DNA of 64,000 nt, taken from the NCBI GenBank assembly GCA_013397695.1, contig VYZI01000827.1, forward strand, positions 83,166 through 147,165, in the 5' to 3' direction. The notes under the pieces were generated by a model that made no database searches, was not told the origin of the DNA, and was given only the letters and a program-made list of their open reading frames with translations. This DNA is from Centropus unirufus (Eukaryota > Chordata > Aves > Cuculiformes > Centropidae). This document shows, in pieces, positions 47,954-59,040 of the stretch (positions are counted from its first letter, which is position 1; every line of letters starts with the position of its first letter). The position numbers were made by a program, and so were the translations under genes.

Positions 47954-49671
47954 GTGCTCATGGAGCTGTGCAGCCAGGAGATCTGCTACCTCCTGCCCCG
48001 GAGCAGTGACAGGAATGGGAGGCAGTGACCAGCACAGCTGATACCGGGGGAAACATCCTGGTAGTGGGTAAGAAGGGCTGGATTTTGGCAGAGATGCCCC
48101 CCCTGGACCCCAACCTCAAAGGGCTGCAGAAGACACAAGCCAATAACTCTGCCCAATAGTCTTGCTGGCAACTTCTCTGCCAAGGCCACTAAAAGCCAGG
48201 AATAGACTCTGCAAAACAAAACTGTATTAAAAATAAAACTGAATTGGGCTTTGGTATCCAAACTGAAATCTGGCAGCTTGTTCCCATGCAAAACCCATCA
48301 GGAGCGATACGTTTCTGGAGGACAGCTGGAACAAATCCATGACATTTAACGACATGAAAAAGCAAACCTTGAGCAAACAACTTTAAATCATTTGAAATCC
48401 TACTGTGAAAAGACGAAACTTTGCAGCACTCACATCTTACAGTAATTAATCATTTCTAAACAGTTGGTTTTAATTCTTTAAAAGAAAAAATAATCAGCAT
48501 TTGCAGCAGTGATGTTTTTTCCCATTCCAGCCCCGTATTTAAAGGGGCATTCTCCTGTGAGAAGGTTTCAGGCTGCACAGCACCTCAGAGTTTTAAATGT
48601 ATTTTGTCTCTCTCCTCTCCAAATATTCATGACACAGCAAAACAGTACTTTTCTGCCTTCCATCCTCATTCTTTTTTACAGCCAAACTCTAAAGCACAGT
48701 CCAGGATACCAGACATCCCAGAAGTTGGATTGGAAAAATCACAGAAACACAGACAACAAATCGCTTTCCAATTTAAAGGGGAATTTGAATTTCATTGGCA
48801 TATGCTAAATCTCTGTCCATGCATCGTACCCAGTATCACCCCAAATGGTTCACAGATCCTCCGGTGAAAGAACGGGTCTGTCCTCCCATGGGCAAATTCG
48901 CCGTACAACCGGAACAGTGTGGACACCCCTGAGGAGCTCGGCTGATCCCAAGGGCGGCCACAGAGCACCAGGACTGGAATTTCCCTGGAAGAGCCATGAA
49001 CGGGACCTGAGCCAAGAACATGGGGGAGAGCTGCCAAGCTGAAATGATTTAGGACAGCACAAAAGCAAGTGCAAGGGGCACATCTTCAGCTGATTCTGGC
49101 TGACAGAGGAGGACAAGCTGATACTGGACAAATGGCTCAGCTCTGAGTTAGGCGCAGCCTGGGGGAGACGCACGGACTCTCCTGGATGTGGCTACAGCAG
49201 GTGCTGGCGGAGGATCAGCCCTTGGCTGGTAGTCCCCAACCACACGTCTGGCAGGAGGGACAGAGAGAACATTCACTGTGCTAGTGCGGAGTCAGCGAAT
49301 TTAAGTCAAAAATAAAGGCGGTTTGAGCTAACCTGGCTGACTTTGCAGTGAGATGGATTAAGAACACCCATGAGGCCCCTTCTGCCAGCTCTGCTGGGGA
49401 AGTGATCCTTGCCAGCTAGATTTTCTAACACCAAAAAGCCACATGTCCCTGTCCTAGGAATTGCTTTCCCTCTCTCTCCATAACGAGTCTAGACAAGACC
49501 CCATTACCATCCTTCCTTGACTGTACCTGTACAGGTGTAAGGGCTTAGCAGTTAGTAAAAGGTTTTGTGGGCACTGGAAAAAATGAGCTCCCTGTCTCCA
49601 AGGTGTGATCACAGGATGGAGTCAAGAGTAAAAAACAGGATTGAACTAAAAGAACTTTCATCCTCAGGAAT

Positions 49672-49720
49672 GATAAATAAATGTAAATAAATGTAAATAA
49701 ATAAATGTAAATAAATAAAA
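49672..49720 (+). repeat. (TAAATAAATG)n tandem repeat
   Basis: TAAATAAATG units with variable extra AAAT, about 49 bases. Confidence 0.88.
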
Positions 49721-50984
49721 TATCCAGCTCAGATAGGCAGGGATGGGTCTGTGAGGTAAGAAAAGGCACTTTTCAACCTTCACTTCACAAAACAGAGTGC
49801 ATGACTCCTTGACTTGTTCCCTCCAAGGCTCCCTGAGCACCTCCTGACCTCAGAAGCAGCACAGCTGTCCATCATGCCTGGGGGTGGACACGCAGCTGTG
49901 CCACGGTGGGACCACCAGCACAGCAGCATTTCTCACGCTCCCATCTCCACCCACGTCTCTCCAATATCCGATTCCTGGCACTGGTTGGACAGCTCGGCAG
50001 TCACTGCCTGTCTTCATTCATAAAAATGAGACCACACGGATGAAAGCCACGAGCTCTGGTGCACCCAGCAATAAATGTCAGTGACATCTCCCAGCCAAAC
50101 ATTTAATTCCACGGCCACCCCTATGTGGGAAGCTTGGAGGTCACATCTGGGCAGTGAAGTCAGGGAGAGCTGCATGCATGGATAAGTGACAGAGCTTAAA
50201 CTTCTCCCCAGCGTTGGATTCAATCCACAATGTTCATTAGCAGATAAAGTCAAGACAGGAACGCACATCCCTCTCAAAGCAGAGCAGAGGATGTAACTAA
50301 CACAGCTTAATTTTCATGAATAAAAAATGAGGTTTGTAACACACAAGAATGAAAAAGGTAACTTCAAGGGTCTGGTCTTGCCCTAACCATGTTCGGCAGG
50401 AGCAGATCCAGGCCACAAGTGAGCCGCAATTTCTTCATATCTAGGTGGGACGTGTTTGTTTCAACATCTTGGTTTCATACAAAAATACCACAATAACGTA
50501 AGCAGGAGGAAAATCACTGTTCAGAAAGCCCCTTTCAGAAATCTCCTGCTTTTAGCTTCTGCTCTGTACAAACAGGGAACCGGAAAGGGACCTCTCGGGA
50601 TATTAAATCCAGGCCCCTTGAAGGCAACTTGTCCCTGCCAGGAAAGGAAAGGTTAATATTATGCCAGCGAGCTGGAAGGAAATCCCGATTTCTAATGAAA
50701 GAGAATGAGGGGAAAAGCTAAACAAAAGTAAATGTGGGAGACCATATCATTCCATCAGAGCCTTATTCCAAACATATGCTGGTACTTCTAAGAGGAGATA
50801 AGAGGCAGAATAATTAGAAGTCAAGGTCCTTTGTGCTGCTAGGGTCCTGCATAAAACTTACAAAAGAAACATTTCCATGCAGCTCAGCCCTGGGACACGG
50901 GAGGAAGGGGAGCTCCAGGCAGGGCACAGCCCCCTCTCTCCTGGGGCATTGCAAGGTCACTTGGGATCATGGGTGCCCCAAGGC

Positions 50985-51221
50985 CGTAGAATAGTTAGGG
51001 TTGGAAAAGACCTCCAAGATCATCAGCTCCAACCATCAACACAACAACATTCGCACTAAACCATGTCCCAAAGTACCACAGTTACATAAGTTTTTAACCC
51101 CTCCAGGGATGGGGACCCCACCACTGCCCTGGACAGTCTCTGCCAGGGCTTCACCATTCTTTCGGTGAAGAAATGTTTCCTAGTATCTAATCCAAACCTC
51201 TCCTGGAGCAACTTGAGGCCA
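50985..51221 (-). mobile_element. CR1 LINE, antisense ('CTAAACCATGTCC' family)
   Basis: Contains CGTAGAATAGTTAGGGTTGG, CAACCATCAACACAACAACA, CACTAAACCATGTCCCAAAG, CCCTCCAGGGATGGGGACCC and CTCTCCTGGAGCAACTTGAG in the expected order. Confidence 0.9.
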
Positions 51222-52331
51222 TAAGGCTGAAGGCTCACAGAGAGGCGAGCAGCCCCCAGCAGCAAGCTGGTTTCTTCAGGCTGTGGGGCTGGAAAGTCAA
51301 GGCAGCTGAAGAAAGCACATGCCCACCGTAAGCCTTTCAGCAACCACAAACATCACCGGGTAATTTAAGGGCCACTTCTGGTTTGGCCAGAAGCAGTTAA
51401 ATCCCACCTCTTGCCCACAAACTAGGGGAAGAAACTCCCAGGCATGGAAAAAATCCCAAAGAACAGTTTCAAAGAGAAGACGGGCGCTGTAAACATTTGT
51501 CATCGCCTGGAATAAAGGAAAGAAGGCATCTGTAAAAACCACATTGGCTTTGTTAAGTCTAGACAGGATGCAAAACCTAAAGGCACAAGGATGACTAGGA
51601 TGGACAGACAAGGTACCCTCCACACCCAGCAGTCTCCACGCAGGCTTTAAGAACCAAGAGTCAATAGGGAACACTGCAGCAGTGAGAGCCACAGGAGCCC
51701 TTGGAGGTTTACATTAATACAAAAAAGGCACAGAATGTGTAATTTTTAACATGGAGTGAAAGCAAATCACATCCTAGAGATGAGATGTAACTCATTGCTT
51801 CTGCAGACCCAGAGGAGCCGACATCCATGGGCCTAGGGCAGAACTGGCAGCACGGAGATGCCCCAGCGCTACCCCTCCTGCAGACAAGGAACTGACCAGC
51901 AGAACAAAATGTTTCCAAAAAACTCTAAGAAAAGGGTCAAATATCAACCAGAGGCGCAGCAGTTGAGAAGATGCCGCGTCCTCACCACACTGCTGCTCCA
52001 TAGCAATCCACCACCAGCACCAAAAGGCAGGCTGGGACATCTGGTGAGCTTCATCTTGTGCCTACATGGGAGGAAAGATGCAGCCTGGTGCAGGTTCCTG
52101 CATGTCCACGAGCCTTTTCCGGGGGGGAACAGATCCTCAGTGCCGCTCACCCTATCAGCCTTCAGGTATGGGGGTGGTGGATGCTCTCCCATGCTGCGTG
52201 TCTGAGCGAGACAGAAGGTGCCAACTGCATTGGAATGTCGCCTTTAATCCCACCAAGCCACATGGGACTCGCTGCCCTGCATTGTCCCTGAAAGGCTCCT
52301 ACCACCCAATGCACAAAACTGAATGATGGCT

Positions 52332-52700
52332 TCATGGAATAGTTTGGGTTGAAAGTGACCTCAAAACCCACTCCCCTGCCATGGATAGGGACACCTCCCA
52401 TTGGATCAGGTTGCTCCAAGTCCCATCCAACCTGGCCTTGAACACCTCCAGAGAAAGGGCAGCCACAACTTCTCTGGTCAACCTGGGCCTCTACCCCCAT
52501 TGTGAAGAATTTATTCCTGGTGTCTAATCTATATCTTCCCCTTTCCAATGTAAAGCCAATCCCACTCATCCTATCACTCCATGCCCTTGTAAGAAATCGC
52601 TCCCCAGCTTTCCTGTAACCCCCTTCAGGTACTGGGAGGCTGCTCCCAAGAAGGATATGCCCAGATCCTTCTGTTCTCTGGGCTGAACACCCCCAACTCT
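52332..52700 (-). mobile_element. CR1 LINE, about 370 bp, antisense
   Basis: TCATGGAATAGTTTGGGTTG, CCATTGGATCAGGTTGCTCC, CCATCCAACCTGGCCTTGAA, a GGTGTCTAATCTATATCTTCC block, CTCATCCTATCACTCCATGC and GGGCTGAACACCCCCAACTC mark a continuous but diverged copy. Confidence 0.9.
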
Positions 52701-53647
52701 CTTCCAATTTCGTCCAGCTTTAAGATCAGATAAATTTAGAAAAATCCAACACCGCACAATCACCTCACGAGACTGAAGAGGCGGGAAGGAAGAAAAAGAG
52801 CAAGACTTGTCTCCAATCACAGAATTAAAAACAAAATCACTTTTCCTACTATTTAAATCCATCACAAGGCTAGTGATTACCTGCTGGTTACCAGTTCCCA
52901 AAAGTGAAATCCCTGAGGAGTTACCAGAACTAAAGCCCTCAGCTGCTTGGCCATCAATTTCTTTACTGGAGAATTGTACAATGAATTCAAAAAATCCTGT
53001 TCAGAGCCTTTCCTGGGATATGGAATAGATGGATACAATTAAAATCACAGGGCTGCCGAAGGATAAGGCAGCACTAGGATTGCCCCAACAGCCGAGCCAA
53101 GTAAGGGTGTGATTTTTGGATGATGCTTTTATGCCGACACCAGTCCCGTTAATACTGCTGTAGCTGTCTTCAAAGCAATTCTGAAGGCCCAGCTGACTCC
53201 ACTTGGGAAAAGACACAGCTCAAAGGCCCTTTTGTTGGTTTCTGTAGGCCCCGTCCAGCCATTAGAAGAAAAATCCTTCATATAAAAAAAAAGATTTCCA
53301 TCCCTTCCACTAATAAGGTGTTTCACATCTAGAAAGCTTCTTTCTCAGAAGATTTTATACCCACAAGAGGCACACCATGAGCTGTAGTTTTGTTGGTAAA
53401 CCACAGCCTAACCCAGTCATGAGTAAAGCCAAGTTTCTTGGAAGTGCCCACAGCCTGCAACCAGAAGGACAAGGATACCTAATCCAAAGATGTCCCATAA
53501 TGAGGAGCAGGAAAGGACTGAATAGAGATGCAGATGCTGGAAAACCATAGGAGCAGACCTGCTGTCAAGCACCACCTCTCGGTTCATTACGTGTGGGTGC
53601 AAAGAAACAAAACTCAGTACTAACACCATCCAGCAATAATGTCTTCT

Positions 53648-54026
53648 CATGGAATCAGAGAATCATTAAGGTCGGAAAAGACTTCCAAGAGCATCCAATC
53701 CAAAAATCAACACAACACCAATGTGCCTACTAAACCATGTCCTGAAGCCCCACGGCCACATGTTTTTCTGACCCCTCCAGAGATGGAGACTCCACCACTG
53801 TCCTGGGCAGCTTCTGCCACGGCTTCACCACTCTGTGGAGAAATTTTTCCTCATATCCAATCTAAACCTCCCCGGCACAGCTTGAGCCCATTTCCTCTCA
53901 TCCCATCATTTGTTACTTGAGAGAAGAGACCAGCAACCACCTTACCACGACCTTTCAGACAGTTTGGAGACTGATGGAGTCTCCCCTCAGCCTCCTCTTC
54001 TCCAGACCATTGAATCCCAGCTCCCA
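53648..54026 (-). mobile_element. CR1 LINE, about 380 bp, antisense ('CTAAACCATGTCC' family)
   Basis: Begins ATGGAATCAGAGAATCATTA, then AAAAATCAACACAACACCAA, CTACTAAACCATGTCCTGAA, GAGATGGAGACTCCACCACT, TTGAGCCCATTTCCTCTCAT and GGAGTCTCCCCTCAGCCTCC. It is the third antisense CR1 within 3 kb. Confidence 0.92.
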
Positions 54027-54304
54027 CCGCTGCTTCTCATGAGATTTCTCCTTCAGTAACAAAAGCTTAGAGGAAAAACTCAATGCCAGTGCAGCACCAG
54101 GAAGCTCCAAAGACCTTCCCACAGGTACTGACCACATTCCTGACCCTGCCTCCCCCGGCCTCACTCCACACAAGTGGCTCCGGACGGACAGACAAGCTCC
54201 AGCAGGAGCCTCGGAGTGACAAGAGGAAGAGATAAGGGCAGGCTCGGGGGCAGAGAACACGCTGGCTCTTGCTCAAGCCCTGACCATGCCAGAAGTGGTT
54301 CAGC

Positions 54305-54556
54305 TGCCAGGGGCTGGATTTTTCCATTGATCCTGCAAACCTCGTCCCCAAATCTCCCCAACACGTCTCAATGCTCCACCATGCCAGGAGCTGGATTTTT
54401 CCACTGATCCTGCAAACCTGATCCCCCACATCTCCCCAAAATAGCCCTCTGCTCCACCCTGCTAGGAGCTGAATTTCTTCCTGGATCCTGCAAACCTGGT
54501 CCCCCAAATTTCCCTGACACAGCCCTCTGCTCCACCCTGTCAGGGGCTGGATTTCA
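54305..54556 (+). repeat. Minisatellite, about 3.2 units of 77-78 bp
   Basis: Unit starts with GCCAGG/GCTAGG/GTCAGG-type GGCTGGATTT at 54306, 54383, 54461 and 54539, giving periods of 77, 78 and 78. Shared blocks include GATCCTGCAAACCT, TCCCC(A/C)AAATCTCCCC and GCTCCACC(A/C)TG. Because 78 is a multiple of three, a minus-strand frame (54067-54753) stays open through most of it and reads as repeats of about 26 residues. I regard that as a by-product. It directly follows the CR1 copy ending at 54026. Confidence 0.88.
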
Positions 54557-57500
54557 AGGAGGTCCATCTGGACTGGTTTTGCAGAGGTCCTCCAACTCTT
54601 CCAGCATTTAGTTATGGAAGGAAGGGATGGACCAAGCACCCAGCTGACTGATGTAGCAGAGCATCCATGGGCTGGCTGCTGGCTTTCCCTTTCCCAGCAA
54701 CAAAGGGATGGAGCAGCAGCTACTGCTGTGGTCAGAGGTGGTGGCTTGGCCACCTTGTCCTATTGCTGCCTCCCTGGGGAAAGGTTCTTTGTCCTCCTCC
54801 GGTGCTCTCCTCTCAGCCTCACAGCAAACAAAGCTCCGCACAGTCTGACAGGAAAAATGCAATATTTTCAAAGAACATTTTGGGCTGCCTCTAGCTCGCA
54901 GCGGCTCCCTTTTGCAGGCAAGCCTGAAATCTGCACAGACAAAACGTGCGTACAGTTTGGGGAAAGCAGGGGCGTAAGAATTTCCACTTCTGATAAATTT
55001 GGTGTCTTGCCTCTGACCCACCCAGAGTGTGGGGAAGGGGACTGTGTTACTGACCGTGTGTGTGGGGAGGGGGCTGCTGCTCAGCGCTGCCAGACACCCC
55101 AGGGCTAGAGCGACTATTCTGAATTATAGCGTAATTTGAGTCGGAGAGAAAAACGCTATTTACTTTGTGAGGAAACAATCAACCCTCCAAAAATGATCCT
55201 CCCCAGGCTTGACTTTCATCTGAAGAAAAGAGGAAAGCATAGAAAGAGAGCAGAGGACGCTGGTTTCTCTCTGTCCCCGTGAAGATGCGGTGTGGGTGCT
55301 GCTGCTCTGAGGGTAGGGTTGTAGTGTCCTTCAGTCACCTGGTGACAGCCCACGAGTGCCACTTGCTGTCACCCAGCTGCACCACGAGCAGGCGGGAAGG
55401 AGCAAAGCCAGTGGCAGCGCTTCATCCAGGCTTTGTGCAGCAGGTTTAGGGCTGAGCTGGGAGGGTGACCCCGTCTGCCAGCTCCACACCCCACGGTCCG
55501 AGCCACACATGTTCGAGGAGGACCAGGAGAGACCATCGGAGTCAACCCCGGGACTGTGATAAAACTAAAGCAGGAATTACAGGAGACTCCCAAATACACT
55601 CCAGCACTTTTTACTCTTAAAGCCATAATGGTCTCAGCAAGGAAAAATCTGTAGGTGGGGCAAAATCTCTCGTTAGACCACCTGATGCACATGGAAAATG
55701 TTTAAGAAGCTTCCAGGCACACAAATCCTTCCTCAGATTAAGAAGGGGCACAAGCTGTCTCTGTCAGACCTTCGGCATGAGGCCTCCTCTCCCTGGAACA
55801 TCCATGGGCTGGTACCACCATTCCAGCTCCACCAACAGAAGCGACGCAGGCAGAGGCAGCAGCAGATCCCAACAACCAGACCCACTAAAGTCAGGCTCAA
55901 AATCCTCACCGTGCATTCCCAATGCCCAGAGCCGAGCGTGGAGCACTGGTGGGACTTCAGGAGGAGGAAGAACACCCACAAATTCAATGTTTGCTGCTTG
56001 GAAGGGAAAGGTGTGGGGTCTCAGCCTGGCGTCCAGCACTGAAGGGCAGCAATAGCACTGCCAGGGCGGAGGCTCTTCCCTGCTCTCCCAATGATTTCCT
56101 GACATACCACTAGGACTAATTAATTAATCCCCTTACACACCAAGGTGAAACAGCAACAATAGCCTCAGAACACCTTAGTGCAGCGGGCAAAAACTCCTGG
56201 ACAGAGCGGAGCCACACAGCAGTTAAAAACCTTCCAGCTCAGCTCTGCTGCACCTCACCCCGACACCACTCACCCAGGTAAGCTCAGGAAGTTCTAAACC
56301 TCAACACAAAGTTGGAGCCCTGCACTGCTGGCCTGTCCTCAGGCAGTGCTTTCATTTGATTTGCTAGAGTATGGCTCAGAAAGTCTTTTTTTTTTTTTGT
56401 TTTTAACATCATAAGATCACGTAAAACATTTTGCTTTGACTGCCAGTGAAGCTGAAGAAGAAATACATCCAGGACTTCATTAAGTGAGGCGAAATGGAAA
56501 TATCCATCATTTCTGAATGAAACAAAACTGATAAAGGAAAGGCTGTTTGGGGACGGAGAGGGTAAGGCAGGCCGTGTGGATCCCCACAAGGTACAGGGCA
56601 GGGATCACCACTGGTGGGATTAGCACAAACCCACTGAGGAACTGGCTTTGGAAAGCAAACCAGACCCTTTGGAAGCCTGACTTAAAGAGTGCTCTTTAGG
56701 GCTTTCATTCAGCAATTTTTCACATTTTTCACTCTGGAAGCAGCTCTGCACCAAAGGGGAAAGAGGTGGTGCTTTTCTGCTCCCAAGGGGCGGGCAGGAA
56801 GCCTGGACCCATCAAGAAAGCTCTGTATGTGGTTAATCCTAGAGAACTTGACCCAAGTAGAAGCTAATGGAGCTTTCCCATATAAAAGTCAGTCCCAAAG
56901 AAGATAACCAAACTGGGGCAGAGAAAAACATGACATTTCAGAATTCCAAAGCTAACACAAAAAAAAATAATAAAAAAATAAATTCTTCAATGTATCCTAA
57001 GCAACAATTCCCCAACTGCAGACCAGACTAGCGGGAACCACAGACCAATGTCCCCTGCCCATTTTTCCCCTCTAAACTGCAGGAACTTGTTTGCCACATC
57101 TCTTCCAGGATCCTCTCTTCCACATGGCCATAGCATTCCCGCTTTAAAGCTGCTCTGGTTGAATAACCACGGAGCAGAGCAATTGTCAAGTGCGGGCAGA
57201 CGCAGACTGAAATATTTCCTCACATCTTCTCCTTGAACCACAGTTTCTCAGAATATGGGGAGATGTCCCAAGCAGCAGAAAACAATACCATGCTGCCTCT
57301 CATGGGAGTTGAGAAACAAACTTACAGCTCAAACTTAAAGCTTTTAGCTGCGACCCGTTTGAAATATTCAAACACACTTCAAGCCAGAGAAAAATGCACA
57401 ATTTTCAGACCAGCCCCATCCAAACCAATCTGTGCCTGCTCTGCACCCACTGGAGGAAAGCTCATAATTTTCTGGAGGTTTCTGATCACCGAGGCTCACA

Positions 57501-58916
57501 AAGATTTGCCGGGACCTGCATGGTTGGACTCTTAGCAGCGCAAAGTAAAAGAAAGAGAGAAGATTCCTGCCGCGCTGGATAAATGCAGAGTGAGAAATTC
57601 CTACTTGGACAGTTTAGGAGGTAAAGAGCACTGCCCTTTCTTTATCATAAGCCAGTTTTTCTGCACATATGGGGGCCAATTCAGTGCTCTGGTCTAAGCA
57701 TTCTGTGCCCTGGGAGCAGATAAAGTCATACACGTGAATGAGAGTAAAGCGTAATTCTTCCAGCAAGGAGCAAGCAGGTCCCACCGTGCTGTGCTCCTCA
57801 TTGCAAGGACTGACAGGCCAAGAGTTCTTCGAGCACATGGTTAAGGTACTCTTTCACATTACAACATTTTAATGCGAGCGCCCAGGAAATGTGCCCAAAT
57901 CTAAGATCTTCAAGGCAACTGGCAGGACAATGCTCTATCTTGGAACCTGGCTCGAAGCTGTTCCTTGTCTCCAAGGTTTTCCCCATCACCAAGTCGGCGT
58001 GGGAAAGCACAGCTCTCAGAAATCAGCCTTATTACACCAGAAAATGCCACATCATTGACGAGATTCCAGGTTGCAAATGCTACTGTGCCAAATCCTGTGC
58101 CGGGGTGAGCTCTTCCTTTACTCCACAGCCATGGAAACATGTACCGTGTGCCCTATTCCGGGGTACCTTCATTTTAATCACACAGTGAAAACCTAACTGA
58201 GTACATCAGCTATATTTCTGTTTGGATAAATTTCTGATATATTTCTGAATTTCACCTTGATTATGCAGTAGTGGCTCAAATCCCATACAAATGCGCAGTG
58301 AGCAGGCAGATTATCCCAGTTACTCCTGTTGGCATCTCCCACTTCTCCCTGTCCACCCCAGTTCCTCTCACAGGATCCCCTGTACCTGAACGTTTTGAGA
58401 GTGATTGACGCAACTGAAACAATTTTTTATTGTTTTCTCTTTTGAAAGGGTTCAGCACTGGCCCTGAAAGTTTTCAGAGTAACAGGCGAAGCTTTAGCTC
58501 TTCTCCTGGTGAAAAGCTGAGTAATGCAGGCTGCTAAAAGCCACTTCAAATTGCATGCAGGCTGTAAACAAAACAAATACCCAAGATAACAACCACCAAC
58601 ACTGTGCATCATGTGAAGCTGCTGAGTAATGCTTCGCATTATGATTCTTAAAACCTGCTCTTAATTATGTATAAATACAAATACTGACAGTGGCCAGCTA
58701 GGACCTAGAGCCCACGGGCTCTTTCTGTGGGGGCTCTTTTTATGTGGGTTTTTGCACCCACACGCAGCTCTGGGAGCTTCAGCAGGGTTCCCTGTGCCTG
58801 CAGGGATCTGTCAGCACTGGCTGCTACATCCTTGCTGGATGGGGCGGGATGCAGGAGAGCAGCCAGTGTAAAAACCTGGCTACAGGTTGCCAGAAGAAAG
58901 TAAGCAAGAGAAAGTG
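54557..58916. other. Upstream flank, no gene recognised
   Basis: Unique sequence. A G-rich stretch (GTGTGGGGAAGGGGACTG, GTGTGTGTGGGGAGGGGG) lies near 55029-55074. A T run is near 56384-56398. Several overlapping open frames at 54.6-55.1 and 55.7-56.1 kb have no recognisable domain. Confidence 0.5.
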
Positions 58917-59040
58917 GTCAAGGCCAGGTAGGATGGGGCTTGGAGCCCCTGATCCAGCGGGAGGTGTCCCTGCCCATGGCAGGGGGTGGGACTGAATGGG
59001 TTTCAATGCTCCTTCCAACCCAAACCATGCTATGATTCCA
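58917..59040 (+). mobile_element. CR1 LINE 3' end, sense
   Basis: GGTCAAGGCCAGGTAGGATG, CCCTGATCCAGCGGGAGGTG, CCCATGGCAGGGGGTGGGAC and CCAAACCATGCTATGATTCC identify the final 125 bases of CR1. Confidence 0.9.

Larger units (their letters stand above)
47373..53647. other. Upstream flank with three CR1 copies, no gene recognised
   Basis: The parts not covered by the CR1 entries and the TAAATAAATG repeat are unique sequence without a supportable exon on either strand. Short open frames have no recognised family and no consistent codon bias. Confidence 0.5.

Noticed and set aside
55733..55987. Minus-strand frame with a membrane-like segment (LTLVGLVVGICCCLCL)
   Set aside because: No family recognised, overlapping frames on both strands are equally open, and there is no splice or transcript support.
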